Positions 35,251 to 47,382 are shown, numbered from the stretch's first letter. The stretch: 64,000 bases of DNA from Wurfbainia villosa (GCA_025175895.1 CM045993.1:64050621-64114620); one strand, 5' to 3'. Notes: generated by a model from the sequence alone, not told the origin. A program made the numbers and translations.

Positions 35251-35504
35251 TACACAATTTACAATATATATTAATAAATACTAATAAAAATCAAAACACA
35301 ATATATTAAAAATCAAAACACCATATATATTAGAATATCATCTAATAGTTCATAATGAATGTATGTACATCATTAAACTTACAAAATTAATATTCATTTA
35401 CATTAAAAGAGAACATTTCTCTAAAATCTTCATATGCACAACACATTCTTACTTCGTACGTGTGTTTTTTTCTTCTAGATCAACTAACACCTACCTTTCC
35501 ATCA

Positions 35505-35859
35505 TTATCATCTTCACTATTTCCAACACTGCTTTCTGCTACCCCACATGAACTGCTGCTCAAAATTTCTTGACTGGCTTGGCTGGAATATTCATCAGTT
35601 ATATTATATTCAGAATCAGCATCATCATCATTATGCATGTCATTTTCTATTTCCAAACCTATAGCTTCCACAATCTCCGGTAAAGGCTCAACCCACTGCT
35701 CTAGATCCACAGTTGGTAGTGCTTGAAAATCACTAGTACGAGCGTTGTAGGTTAGACCAACTGCAAGTTTCAGTGAACCAAGGCGCCACTCAATACCTAG
35801 AATACCTAAGCGGCGTCTTTGATACATGCTCTGGTAAGGTTCAGCATATGGAATCATAC
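35505..35859 (-). pseudogene. captured exon resembling a plant bromodomain/WD40 (BRWD/PHIP-like) protein
   Basis: On the - strand a 355-bp open segment is bounded by an acceptor (tttttctgtcag|g) and a donor (ggaaag|gtaggt). It reads IPYAEPYQSMYQRRRLGILG, then IEWRLGSLKLAVGL, DLEQWVEPLPEIVEAIG, DADSEYNITDEYSSQASQE and a Ser/Cys/acid-rich end. From memory this order (PYAEPYQS-YQ-RRLG-LGIEWRP-SLKLAVG, then a PLPE motif and an acidic DSEYN-EEYS tract) fits the region after the WD40 repeats in plant BRWD-like WD40-bromodomain proteins. A family Pro after EWR is Leu here, and LTYNARTS departs from what I recall. The whole exon is free of stops, unlike the retroelement genes nearby. Alternative: an unrelated nuclear protein with a similar acidic tail. 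Confidence 0.55.
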
Positions 35860-37062
35860 CTGACAGAAAAACATACTAATAGTGAATTCACCATATAAAG
35901 GAATCAAATCTTTCAAACAAGCGGTGATAGGTCATACGACAGCCATTTGCACAAATGTATACCTGAATCATAGAGAAGATCCTATATATTCCTCCTATGT
36001 GGCGTAAGTTGGGTCTCCTGCATTAAATTTCTTTTAAGAAAAATGTATACATTTAAAAAAAAATACTATGTTCTACAGGAGCAGGCAGGAAACTTGGTAG
36101 TGAAACAAAGTAGAATGCTCTCAATTCACATATCAAAAGTAGATTGTTTTGCCTCATTATAGGGAGAATTTTTTACTTATATTCTTTTGTTATAGAGATC
36201 AATGAAGGCTAGGGTGAAATTTGGCTATATCATCAGGGTCAAAAATCACAATCGAGGAGGTAAACCCTTTTTAACCTTTAATCCCTAATTTGCTTGAGTT
36301 GAATCAAAATCTATTTGTTTCTTAAGTTAACCTTTGTTCATGAATGGTTAAAGTCCTTGCTGAGTCATTATTTCATTAGTCTTTCTGTAATATTAAGATA
36401 CTTTACATTGTTAATAGTTGATTGGTTGCAGATGAACATGCAATTTTGGACTGCTAGTTGTATTTGAGCATAAACAGAATATCACTATATGTTGCAGTGC
36501 AGGGGAAATCTATAGGTCTCACACTCAACCCAATATTGAATTGTGAATAAATGTTGTTACCATAAAGATATAACAATTATTGTTATTGTTCAATCTTGTT
36601 ATTTACCCATATTGTTGCATCTTTACTTAGCTCTTCCAATGTGACATTCCCTTTAATTTTTGCCTCTCAATCCTCCTAATGCATGTGCAACAAAAATTCA
36701 TTAAAGTTATAAATGTCATCCTCGTTAGGTGAAAACAAAAAAACAAGCACCACTAATTATTATCAACATCTTACTCCACCAAGAAATATAGCTCTGCAAT
36801 GAGTCTCTACATATGGTTGGCATAGGAAACAAGAACATTGCAATAATAGTTGTCTAACATTATAACAACATATTAAATAACATTACAACAAAGCGAGAAT
36901 AGAGTTTTAGAGAATACTAGTCAATTAACACCAAAAGATGACACCTTGTTCCAGGAGAATACTAGTTTGAGAATATTATTCTGCTCAAAGGGACTTGAGC
37001 ATCGACAAATACAGAGGAATATTGCACATCATGAGATGATCATAAAGTTAGAAAAATCTCAC
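35860..37062. other. CACTA interior without recognised gene (intron-like)
   Basis: AT-rich sequence between the two exon-like segments. No further stop-free, GC-richer segment flanked by splice sites was noticed. It is consistent with introns captured with the exons, but not proven. Confidence 0.35.
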
Positions 37063-37136
37063 CGTGAAGCTCTTCAGCAAGCTCGGTGGCACCGGTGGGA
37101 GTTCATCCTTCTTGTTCTCTAGCTCGGAGACGGACG
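37063..37136 (-). pseudogene. possible second captured exon, unidentified
   Basis: On the - strand 74 bp with balanced base composition lie between an acceptor-like tttaactcag and a donor-like acg|gtgaga. The frame reads SVSELENKKDELPPVPPSLL, then KSFT. The GC content is clearly above the AT-rich surroundings, as expected for an exon between introns. I do not recognise the protein. The surrounding frame (37048-37263) is open but is probably intron. Confidence 0.3.
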
Positions 37137-38744
37137 CTGAGTTAAAGTTGTTGATAGGAAGACATGTCGGCAATTCGATTAGGAAGTGTGAACAAATTGA
37201 GAATAAGGATGTAGGTTGTCCTAGATAAAAGTGAAAGGAAAAGAGGCATTCCCAATATTGCACATGTAACTACCAACTTATCCACTAGAGATCATAAGTC
37301 ATAGAAACTGCTGACCAATCATTTAGTTGCAGAAATCGTAGAGCATGTGAATCACAAAAGATTTCATGGGTGGGAATAGGTAATAAGATAGTGACCAAAA
37401 CAAGTTAGAAAGTTCAAGCAACAAGCCTACATTATGTTAGTAAATGAATCCAACAATCAGTGAAATAATGCCTAGTACTATTTTCCTAGTAATTCTTTCC
37501 AAATTGTTGACAGATAATAGACATAAATAATAGACGGGCGATGCAGAATTTCTACATTCCTTTCCCATCCAACTTGATTACATACATTTAGAATAAACAT
37601 AGTGATATTTGAAATATATTACTTGGGGCACTACTCTGAGATTGGCCGACTAAACATGATTACTGGAAGATATATCCGGAAATAATGTCTGAATGTGATT
37701 CATTCTAACAAGCAAGCCATTTTAATTTGTATAACTGAATATTAAAAATGTACACAAAGGTTACCAACTGCTAGACAAGACTATTATTCAATCAATCAAT
37801 AGTAGTAGAAATTAGCCGAAAAAAGTGCATATTGTTCTTATTTTAGAATATTGGAACTTCAGAAATTCCAGCTTCTTGTTCTGCAAGACTGAAGCAATAG
37901 AAAAGGCATGCATTGCACCTTCCCTATCTCAATTAAGATTCTACATTTGAATTTCTATACTTGGGAGAGTATATTTTTCACTTCATGGCATGACTTGAAT
38001 TATAGTAGCAAATACTTAAAAAGGAATATTCCATCTATCTTGTACATTATTAATCTCAAGAAGCTTAAAGACTTATCTATACAACAAAGAGATAGATGGC
38101 AAAGTTATTAACAACTGCATGCGCATATAATCTAGTAAAGTAGGTTACTTTCTTGTGTCTTGCTCAACTTCTAGAGTGAACGCAAATATGCACATGGTAG
38201 CACTAATAGGCCATTATCACATAAGTAAATAAAGAACATCATCAAGTAAATAAAAATTATAAAATATTCAAATGAACCCATGCAGAAGCACATCTAACAA
38301 TTATTTAAACAAACACCAGTCACCTATCATTAGATTCAGTAAATGTATTTCGCAAAACTGTTTGTATTCAATGACAACTATAGCTAACAATGAAAACCAT
38401 AAACCTATAGTACGATGAGAAGTTTTCATGAAGAAGATGGAATTTATAGCGAAAACCTTATTGCACAGAACCAATTACTCTATTTCCAAATGATATGAAA
38501 TACTATAGTATTCATTCCTGACATGTGAAATGTTGATACTCCAACTAGTGTCATAAACTCTAGATGAAAGTTGATTCTTTTTCTCTCGGCATTTCCTAAG
38601 GAATGCATTTTAATCGTTGTGGTTCAGTGCATTTGACTATAAACTATCAGAACTAGATGAGGCTTTAACCGGTCAAGAACATAGCAAAAACATAGAGTAC
38701 ATTTCATTCTTTCTCTATTTAAAAATTTTAAATATTATTACCTG
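37137..38744. other. CACTA interior without recognised gene
   Basis: AT-rich, short frames only. I see no transposase motif and no repeat structure. Confidence 0.4.
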
Positions 38745-39178
38745 ACCGTGGATGGCTGGAGTGGCAACGGATGGCCGGAGCAGTGATGGAAGAGAGAAAG
38801 AGGATGGTCGGAGCAGGATGGATACTTGCCATAGAAGGATGGAGCGGCAATGGATGATTGAGCATCGGAGTGGTGACGGATGGCTTAACAGACAATGGAT
38901 GCTCAGAGTGGTGACGCACGGCTTGAGCGGTGATGGAAGCTCAGAGCAGCAACAACTGCTTTAGCACCGGAGCAGAGACAGATGATTGAGCGACGATGGA
39001 TGGCGGGAGTGGTGATGGAAAAGCGAGAGGATGGATGGGCAATGGAATACAGAGAGAAAAATGAAAGAAATGGCGATGGAGAAGAAGGAACGAAACGACG
39101 ATGGAGAAAAAGGAAACAAACGGCGATTGATCTTGGGCATGTTGAAATGGGTTTAATTAGGGGGGGGGGGGGGGGGGG
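38745..39178. repeat. degenerate gatgg-gagcag minisatellite and 19-bp G run in the CACTA element
   Basis: Between 38745 and about 39060 a short variable unit (gatggnnggagcggnnatg-like) recurs with period about 20-25 bp. At 39160-39178 there are 19 consecutive G residues, whose exact length is probably unreliable. Open frames on both strands here follow from the repeat. Confidence 0.65.
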
Positions 39179-39369
39179 ATATAAGAAAAGATCTAAAATA
39201 ATATAAATAAACTAAAGCTAATTTTTAATGAAATGAAAATGGAAAAAATAGCATGCAAATGGATATAAATAAATTATATTTTCATAATTTATATAAAGAT
39301 GGTATTTTTTATATTTTAAAAAAATAATTTTCAGTTTTGGGTGTTGAATTTATAAAAAATTAAAAAAGT

Positions 39370-39595
39370 AATAACGACGTGATGAAATACCGTCATTAAA
39401 GACATGACATTAGCGACCGAAATAAAAAAAAAACCGTCATTGATGACTAAGTATCAACGACGGGACAAAATACCATTGTTAATGCATATACATTAACGAC
39501 GGACACTAAATACCATCATTGTTGACCTAATAATAACGGCGGTATTTGATACCGTCGTTAAAATTCCGTCGTTAAAAGTATCTTTTCTACTAGTG
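39370..39595 (-). repeat. CACTA right terminal inverted repeat and subterminal repeats
   Basis: Seven or more aacgacgg-type motifs in both orientations in about 200 bp, ending tttctactagtg at 39595. It mirrors the left end. Confidence 0.85.
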
Positions 39596-40153
39596 TGGGC
39601 TTTGTTCATTTAGGGTTTCAAGCATTTTTCTAGGCAACACTATTTGATTCCCTTATGCATGAGACTTCAAATCATGTCATAGTCCTTAAATTTATTTTAT
39701 TTATGCATGAATGATGATTATGGCATAATTGATATCATGAATAAGCATGTGCCAAAAATCATGATGTCATGGCATGTGAATGAAATCTAAGCATATATAA
39801 CATATATAAATAACCCTAAATATGATTATGTCATTTTATATGATAAAAATAAATATGATGTCATGACATGACAAGACAAACAAAGCATGACAATTATAAA
39901 ATACTAAGGTATAAGATACCTAAGTGTTAAGCCCAAATTGTCATTTCTAAAATCAAATCCATTTTTGCCTTAATGCCAATTATCCCCCTAGTGTGCCAAA
40001 AACCCAAAATGGCACACCATAACTTTTAAGACCTAATTGTGCCAATTTAATTATTTTCCATCTTATCAAACCATATTGGCACATCCTAAAGTGTCAACTC
40101 ACTATGATTAGGTTGACTACCTATCCACTTAGGGTTGACACATCCTAACCCAT
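39596..40153 (-). other. Z non-coding interior downstream of gag
   Basis: It directly follows (on the - strand) the gag stop at 40154-40156. It is AT-rich, with repeated tggcacac/tgtgcc and catgtcat-like words and no coding frame. Where a SIRE-like element would have protease and integrase, nothing is recognisable. Confidence 0.55.
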
Positions 40154-40348
40154 TTAGCATGAATCGATCACGCTCCTAGGAACCCAATAACTATTGGAGC
40201 TCCTTGGGTTAACTAGGTATTCACTAGGGATAACTTTCCTCGATACCTTCCTAATGACCCTTTTTGGCTTTGAAGCCTTAGTCAATTGGGTTTTTCCTAG
40301 GTCAACACTAGAGGTAACTCCCTCTTTGACCTTCTTAGTGGCTACTTT
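40154..40348 (-). pseudogene. Z gag, fourth (C-terminal) piece
   Basis: On the - strand the frame continues across the target of solo LTR A and reads KKVKEGVTSSVDLGKTQLTK, ASKPKRVIRKVSRKVIPSEY, SSNSYWVPRSVIDSC and then TAA. The YWVPR motif corresponds to the WVPK linker that ends gag in SIRE-1 (21385-21600). It marks the gag end; no protease motif follows. Confidence 0.72.
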
Positions 40349-40464
40349 TGTAACGCTCGTAAAATTTCTAGCAATTTTATGAGAATTTTGGCTTTATGAT
40401 GATAGGCTTTATGTGGGCCTTTTTGGAAAAATAAAAGAAAATAAGCCAAAAAAAAAAAAAAAAA

Positions 40465-40550
40465 AAGGAGATGCAAAGCCTAGGAATTGAACCCCAAACC
40501 TCTAGAGATAGCCAAGCCCTATAGATGCACCCACTAACCATAAGCCCAAT
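40465..40550 (-). other. tRNA-like module in solo LTR A (decayed)
   Basis: Read on the - strand: an A-box-like tatggttagtgg is followed about 45 bp later by ggggttcaattcctagg, whose ggttcaattcc matches the B-box consensus GGTTCRANNCC. Arms do not pair into a cloverleaf that I can trace. The same arrangement stands at the corresponding end of solo LTR B. It is probably a fossil tRNA or SINE head, not a tRNA gene. Confidence 0.5.
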
Positions 40551-40859
40551 AGAATTATATCATTAGAGGAAGAAGGGAATTTATAGATAAGTGGAAGGAG
40601 GGTAAGTGAAGAGGCATGACAAAGAAAAGAGAAACTTCTCTTCCCCCCCTTTATAAAGAAGAAGGAAGTTTCCATTTGGCCATTTTCTTCCTCTCCTCTT
40701 CATCCTCACCGAAACCAATCTCCCTCTTCATCCTTTGGCCGAGACCCCCTTTCAAGCTAGGAGAAAGCTAGGTGACTTCCATTAGGTCATCTCTCAAGCA
40801 AAGCGAAGGAAGTAAGATTTCCCTCACCTGCAGTGTATTAGTTTCGTAGGTTAAATTTC

Positions 40860-41545
40860 ATGAAAGAAAGATGAAGTTGTAGCCCTTGTAGGTTTCGGCC
40901 AATCAAGTTTTCTTGGGCTAAGATTCATGAAAATGATTCTAGGGAACTTCTATAGGTTGTATGCTCACTATAGGAACTTTTAGGGGACAAAGATTCTAAC
41001 TTGGTGCCCTTATAGGTTTCGGCCACCAAGGCTTTTTAGGGTTAGGGTTTTTATGACAACTCCCTCTTATGAGGTTAGGCCATGATAATGCTTTATGAAT
41101 GAATTCTAGGGGACAAAACCTAAGTTTGAACCCATTCCATGTTTCGGCCAACCCATATAATTAGGGTTAGGGTTGCATGAAAATGTTCCTAATGACACTA
41201 GGTTAAGTAATAATGCTTTATGAATGAACTTTAGGGGACAAAACCTAAGCTTGAACCCCCACATGTTTCGGCCAATCAAGACTCTTAGAGTGAGGGTTTC
41301 ATGAAAATACCCTCTTATAAGGTTAGGTTATGATATAGGCCTACATGAATAGATTTAGGGGACAAAAGTCCAAAGATCTAACCTTACAAGATTCGGCCAA
41401 CCAATGAAAGTAGGGTTAGGGTGGCATGAAAATATCTCTAATGATACTATGATCAGTTATAAGGCTTCATGAATGAACTTTAGGGGACAAAACCCAAGCT
41501 TGAGCCCCTTACAAGATTCGACCAACCCATGGTTTTAGGGTTAGG
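40860..41545 (+). repeat. about 125-bp tandem repeat in solo LTR A, about 6 copies
   Basis: Each unit carries ttaggggacaaaa, ttgaaccc, ttcggccaa and a ttagggttagggt segment. The ttcggcc words recur near 40893, 41015, 41141, 41263, 41393 and 41517. Units are about 80% alike by eye. Confidence 0.75.
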
Positions 41546-41969
41546 GTTTCATGGAAACACCCCCACATGTAGTTGTGCTAAGGGTATGGTTTTTTTGTTT
41601 ATATGTCATGAACTATGCTTGTGTGATGAATATGTTTATGATTCAATGCAATATGAAATAAGCTTATGTGATGAACATGTTTATGATATAGTATGCCATG
41701 AAACATACCTAGATGTGGAACATGTTTTGTGATTTAATATGCCATGAATATGCCTAGGAAATATGCTTCATGTCTATGATGTAAGGTACCATGAAATATA
41801 CCTAGAGGTGGAACATGTTTTGTGATTTAATATGCCATGAATATGCATTGGAAATATGCTTCATGTTTATGATATAATGTGCCATGAAATATGCTTGGGT
41901 GATGAACATGTTTATGCTTAGGACCCCTTTAGGGTACTCTTATGTTATGAATGCATGTGTCCTTATGAA

Positions 41970-42165
41970 ATGACTGAGATGGAGATGCTTCCCTTTCAAG
42001 TAGGGATCAAGAGCTCTCCTTATGACAAGATAAGATGGAGATGCTTCCCTTTCAAGTAGGGATCAAGAGCTCTCCCTATGATAAGATAAGATGGAGATGC
42101 TTCCCTTTCAAGTAGGGATCAAGAGCTCTCTTCATGACAAGATGAGTTTAAGATGCTTCCCTTTT
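41970..42165 (+). repeat. about 60-bp tandem repeat in solo LTR A, about 3.5 copies
   Basis: The words gagatgcttccctttcaagt and agggatcaagagctct recur at about 60-bp spacing, nearly identical. Confidence 0.85.
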
Positions 42166-42414
42166 TATGTTGGGGATCAAGAGCATTCTTTATATTATGA
42201 CAAGAAAAGAAAAGAATTAAGTATTTTACTTTGCAATAGGTTAATTACCCGACCGTCGGTGGTCGTTAATCAAATCCATAGGGACATAAGAAGACGTAAG
42301 AGGTCTTGCCTGGTAAGGCGTAAGAGGTCTTGCTCTAGTAGGATCGGTGGCTCGCTACCTCACCTATTAGGGAACGCTGCATTATGTGGTACTTAACTTG
42401 GGGCCCCCAAACAA

Positions 42415-42815
42415 GTTATGATGATATTGAAGTATCTATAAGTATATGTTTTGAAAAGAAAAGACTTTTATGATTATTGTGTATGCTCATGTTAAATACT
42501 CTGAATGCTTACGAACTATGTTCTTTATGCATGCTAGATGTTATGAAGTTATGATGATATTGAAGTATCTATAAGTATATGTTTTGAAAAGAAAAGACTT
42601 TTATGATATTGTGTATGCTTATGTTAAATACCCTGAATGCTTGCGAACTATGTTCTTTATGCATGCTAGATGTTATGAAGTTATGATGATATTGAAGTAT
42701 CTATAAGTATATGTTTTGAAAAGAAAAGACTTTTATGATATTGTGTATGCTTATGTTAAATACCCTGAATGCTTGCGAATTATGTTCTTTATGCATGCTA
42801 GATGTTATGAAGTTA
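42415..42815 (+). repeat. 132-bp tandem repeat in solo LTR A, 3 copies
   Basis: The word gttatgatgatattgaagta begins units at 42415, 42548 and 42680, with a fourth partial start at 42812. The copies are almost identical, so the amplification is recent relative to the other arrays. Confidence 0.9.
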
Positions 42816-43788
42816 TGATGTTTAGAGTTAAGTTTAAGAATGTTGCGACTATGTACTTTATGCTAGTTTATAATTTATGATGTGGTGAATGTTATGGTTA
42901 AGTTTATGAATACTTGCGATTATGTTCCTTCTGCAGGTTTAGAATTTATGTTATTACAAATGTTTATGTTCAAGTTAAACAAATGCTTATGATTATGTCC
43001 TTTATGCATGTTTGGATTTCCTGATGAAGGGTTATGGTTAAGTTGAAGAATGTTTGTGCCCATGTACTTTATGTAGGTTTAAGATGTATGATGTTACGGA
43101 TGCTTAGGTTAGGAATGTTTATTGTTAAGTTTTAAAACGCTTATGAATATGTCTTTCATGCATGCTTAGTTTTATGTAGTTATAATGCTTATGTTCAAAT
43201 TATACTGCTTGAATTAATTATGATATGTTGTTGATTAGTGTTGCTATGAAATACTTAGGTCCTTTATGCTAGTATGCTCATGTTCTAATTGCTTGATGAA
43301 GTTTGTGGATTTTGTGAGTAGGCAAGGATCATACTAAGCTATATGCTTATAGTTCATGTTGTCCATATACTGCAAATAAAGGAAGTCTGCGCTAGAGGAA
43401 GTAGCAGGAGGGGCCAAGTGTGTGTGATAGTGGCATGGTGGAAGAAGACCCTATACTATCTGCTTGTATTTATATGCTCTAAGAACAACTTAAGACATTG
43501 CTTCCGCTTATAAGACTTGTGTTTAATGAGTATCATCTACTTAAGAAGGTTGGAAATGTTAGAACTCATGAACGAATCTTTATGTATGCATGTTATGAAA
43601 GATATGTTAACATGCTAATGATGAATATGATATGTGATGCATGTGCAAAAGAAGGTTTAAGTTATGATGACCTGTTAAAGTACGTAGGTTGTGAGAGGAT
43701 CCATATGTAGTATGTTTAAAAAAAAAAAAAAAAAGGGAGTAACAGTAGCGCCGCCCTGAGAGCAGATAAGGGCGGGCGTTACAACTTT

Positions 43789-44140
43789 AGTTTTTCTTGA
43801 ATCCTTAGCGACTAAACAAACACCATGGCTAATATTAGGGATAACTTCCCTATTAACCTTGGTTTTCCTAGACCTAGAAATAGTTCCCTAATCAAATGGA
43901 ACATTGTGATAGGTCTTAGGTTTGTGACCCAAACCTTTCTTTCTCTTAACCGGTTCTTGTCTCCTGGGTCCTGGATTTTGAACATTTGACCCTTTAAATG
44001 AAATTGTTATAATTTTGAGGGTCTTTTCCAATTTTTCAAGCCTTAACCTCATGGTTTGGTTTTCCACCTCTAACCTTCCAAATTTTGATTTTCCATTTAT
44101 CTTTTGGGAATTGTTTTTCTTCTTAAGCATGTGTCTACCC
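43789..44140 (-). pseudogene. Z gag, third piece (coiled-coil region)
   Basis: On the - strand the frame resumes after the target of solo LTR B: LKKKNNSQKINGKSKFGRLE, then VENQTMRLRLEKLEKTLK, a short coiled coil as in the SIRE-1 gag tail, then PVKRKKGLGHKPK. It ends at TAG at about 43885-43890. It then continues with a degenerate SRKTKVNREVIPNISHG frame up to the target of solo LTR A at 43789. It is flanked on both sides by solo LTRs in opposite orientation. Confidence 0.7.
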
Positions 44141-45889
44141 TTCTTTGTAACACCCCCCTCTACTTACACTAGTAAAGGAGGTGTTACTGCAATACTTTAT
44201 CTTCCTCTTGGCATAATCAAGTAAAACATGACTCAATCATTTCATAAACTCACATACACTATTTGAGAGTTAACTAATACCTGATTTAAACCGAAGAGTA
44301 TCAACAACTCATACCAAGATCTAAACTTGGTTTCTGAACGAGTATCATAATTCAAACTCTTAACTTTTAACAGCGGAAGCTAAAGAAACAAACCAACTAC
44401 ATTCACATGTTAACACTAAGCTATTTCACAAGTTGTTAACCTATCTAAGCATGCACATTCACTAGAGTTCTCATATAGAACATTCTCAAGTAACTCAACC
44501 TCATGCATGGTGATAGTGATGGGTGCATCCTTGACATGAACATCAACGTAATCAATGATACATAACATCAACCCTAGCACCTAACATGAAGACTAGCACA
44601 TAGTTCAAAGTTCTTAGCATAACATAATACTGGCAAGTTCAACATTCTTAGACACAACATGATCAAACATATAACATGAACACTACCACACGAATAAGTT
44701 CGAAGGTCTTAACACAACAAAATACTAGCAAGTTCAGGATCATAATCCACTGTTCCACCGCCACACACACCAAGCACTTCATCTTCTGCCCCTCTTACTC
44801 CAATCTTGCTTTACCCTTATCTGCAGTATAAAGAATGCAAACTATAAGCAATGAAGCTTAGTAAGTACTTCCTATTCTCACAAAACTTCGCATTAGGAAA
44901 ACATGCTATTAGAATACTTGCATGCAACACATGCTCATACTTGCATTTAGGAAAATTTTGCATTTAACATTTGGAAGTACTTGCACATGAAACAATGATT
45001 CAACTTGACATGCATGAACTTAACATACGCAACTTGCAATACATGCTTGAAATATGCTTCTCTTGTAAAAATATATACATGAGACATACTATACTTAAAC
45101 TTGTAAACATTGTTCTTTGGTTAACTTTCGAAACCATATATACATATATACTTTAAAATACTAATCATCCTTGTTTGGGCAGCCCGGCATTGTACAAACT
45201 TTGCGCACAACCCTAATAGAACTCGGGGTAGCTAGCCACCAAATTTATTAGGGCAACTTTCAATGGTGGTCTAGGGGCCCGTGGAACTTTCAAGAGTGGT
45301 CTAGGGGCCCGTGGGCGATCTAAGAGCCCGGTACATGCCACTTCAAAGTAAAATACTTTATTTATATATGACTTACTTATTTTTGTCATTTAATAAGTAT
45401 TTTACATGATCATACTCAAAAACCCAAATAGGAAGTCTTTCAAGACATCTTATCATGCTCTTTGTCCCCAAAACACATAGGGGAAGCATCTTGTGATCTT
45501 TACGTCTTTCTTCCAATGACATATTCAAAGTAAAATACTTCCTTCATATATGACTTACAGATATTTGTCATTTATCAAACATTTAACATGTTCATACTCC
45601 CAAAACTCATATAGGAAGCCTTTCAAGATATGCGATCATGCTCTTTGTCCCCAAAACTTATAGGGCAAGCATCTTTGCGATCTTATGCCTTGCTTCAACA
45701 TGGAATATACCTATAAATATATATGACCTACTGATTTTAACATTTAACCAACATGTAACATGTTCATACTCCCAAAACTCATATAGGGAGCCTTTCAAGA
45801 CATATAATCATGCTCTTTGTCCCCAAAACACGTAGGGGAAGCATCTTTACGATCTTTACATCTTGCTTCCAATAAAATATACTTAAAAT

Positions 45890-46850
45890 ACCTAAAAATA
45901 CAAACAACCATAATCTGGACATAATCTATAAATCTGAATAAAACATGATACTAGAAGCTAGATCTGCAAATCAAAGAGTTACTTATGCTATAGGTGAGAG
46001 ATAGCATCTTAGTGATCTTATGTCTTGCTTAAAACAACATATACCTTACCTATAAATCTAAACACACCTATATAATCTGATCAAAACATATTTTTATCAT
46101 TTATCAAACATTTAACATGATCATACTCCTAAAAACTCATATAGGAAGCCTTTCAAGACATTCGATCATGCTCTTTGTCCCCAAAACTTATAGGGGAAGC
46201 ATCTTTGCGATCTTTACATCTTGCTTCCGATGAAATATACTTAAAATACCTAAAAATACAAACAACCATAATCTGGACAGAATCTATAAATCTGAATAAA
46301 ACATGATACTAGAAGCTAGATGTGCAAATCAAAGAGTTACTTATGCTATAGGTGAAAGATAGCATCTTAGTGATCTTATGTCTTGCTTAAAACAACATAT
46401 ACCTTACCTATAAATATAAACACACCTATATAATCTGATCAAAACATATTTTTATCATTTATCAAACATTTAACATGATCATACTCCTAAAAACTCATAT
46501 AGGAAGCCTTTCAAGACATTCGATCATGCTCTTTGTCCCCAAAACTTATAGGGGAAGCATCTTTGCGATCTTTACATCTTGCTTCCAATGAAATATACTT
46601 AAAATACCTAAAAGTACAAACAAACATAATCTGGACAAAACATATAAATCCAAATAAAACATTATAATAGAACCTAGATCGGCAAATCAAGGAGTTACTT
46701 ATACTCTAGGTGAGAAATAACATCTTGGTGATCTTAGATCTTGCTTAAATAGACCTATACCTCATCTATAAATCTGATCACACACATATATCATCTGATC
46801 CAAATATATAATTTTCAAAACATATGAAAAAAAACCTATATAATGCAATC
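45890..46850 (-). repeat. about 350-bp tandem repeat in solo LTR B, about 2.7 copies
   Basis: The word tacttaaaatacctaaaa starts units at 45890, 46238 and 46596 (spacing 348 and 358 bp). Within each unit a shorter module with gctctttgtccccaaaac and ggggaagcatcttt also recurs, including copies before 45890 (45460, 45640, 45810), so the array is composite. Confidence 0.88.
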
Positions 46851-47382
46851 GAAGAACTACTTATACTGCATGTGAGAGATACTTACTTCCTCTCGCTTTC
46901 GTACTAGTATACCGCAAGGGTTTTTGTGAGATGAAGACCTTCCCTTGTTCCTTAGCCCTAGGAGTAGTCCTCTAGCATATATTAAGCCTTTGTATCCCAT
47001 TGAAACCCTCTCAAGAACACCAACCAAAAGCCTTAGGATTTCAGATGGAGTTGGAGGAAGGAGGAGGAGTTCGGTGGAGTTGGATCTTCTAGCAATACCA
47101 AGACTTTCTCCTTGAAAACCCTCTTGAGAATTCCAACACAAGGAGTCCTAAAGCTTGGATGGAAGACGGAGGAAGGAGAAGGAGGAGTTTGAGGAAGAAT
47201 GAAGAAGGAAGATGGGGGTTTTCTTTTCTTCCTTAACTTCCTCTTTAATTCCCACGTTAATAGCTAGGGAGGTTAGAAAACTTTTCATCTCTTCATGGGG
47301 AGATGAAACAACTCTTCACCCTCTCATCTTCTCATTTACCTTCTTTGTATATTCCTTATCTATTCTAGCAAAGAATTATCCT

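Larger units (their letters stand above)
34882..39595 (-). mobile_element. CACTA (En/Spm-type) DNA transposon, 4.7 kb, no transposase seen
   Basis: The left end is CACTACTAAAAATGG...TTTTAACGACGGG. The right end, read on the - strand, is CACTAGTAGAAAAG...TTTTAACGACGG. Both are followed by many direct and inverted copies of aacgacgg/ccgtcgtt, the subterminal repeat pattern of CACTA elements. The flanking 3 bp are tga on the left and tgg on the right, an imperfect duplication. I found no transposase (TNP2-like) frame, so it is non-autonomous. It carries at least one host-like exon (35505-35859) and perhaps a second (37063-37136). Strand is given for the captured exons; the transposon itself has no intrinsic direction here. 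Confidence 0.9.
40349..43783 (+). repeat. solo LTR A (gypsy-type, 3.4 kb) in Z gag
   Basis: TGTAACGCTCGTAAAATTT to GGCGGGCGTTACA, flanked by the exact duplication acttt (40344-40348, 43784-43788). The TGTAAC...GTTACA ends, 5-bp duplication, length and lack of genes fit a solo LTR of a Tekay-like gypsy family different from gypsy-1/2. It has three internal tandem arrays, a tRNA-like module near its start and two A runs (40448-40466, 43718-43734). Solo LTR B is a diverged relative in the opposite orientation. Confidence 0.85.

Noticed and set aside
38728..39206. Protein-coding frames in the gatgg-rich part of the CACTA element
   Set aside because: They follow a degenerate 20-25-bp repeat on both strands and have no recognisable domain.
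34882..39595. A transposase gene in the CACTA element
   Set aside because: No frame of adequate length or TNP2-like motif is present; the element appears non-autonomous.
41039..41560. Telomere-like ttagggttagggt runs
   Set aside because: They occur once per unit of the 125-bp tandem repeat in solo LTR A and never form a longer (tttaggg)n tract, so they are part of the LTR and not an interstitial telomere.
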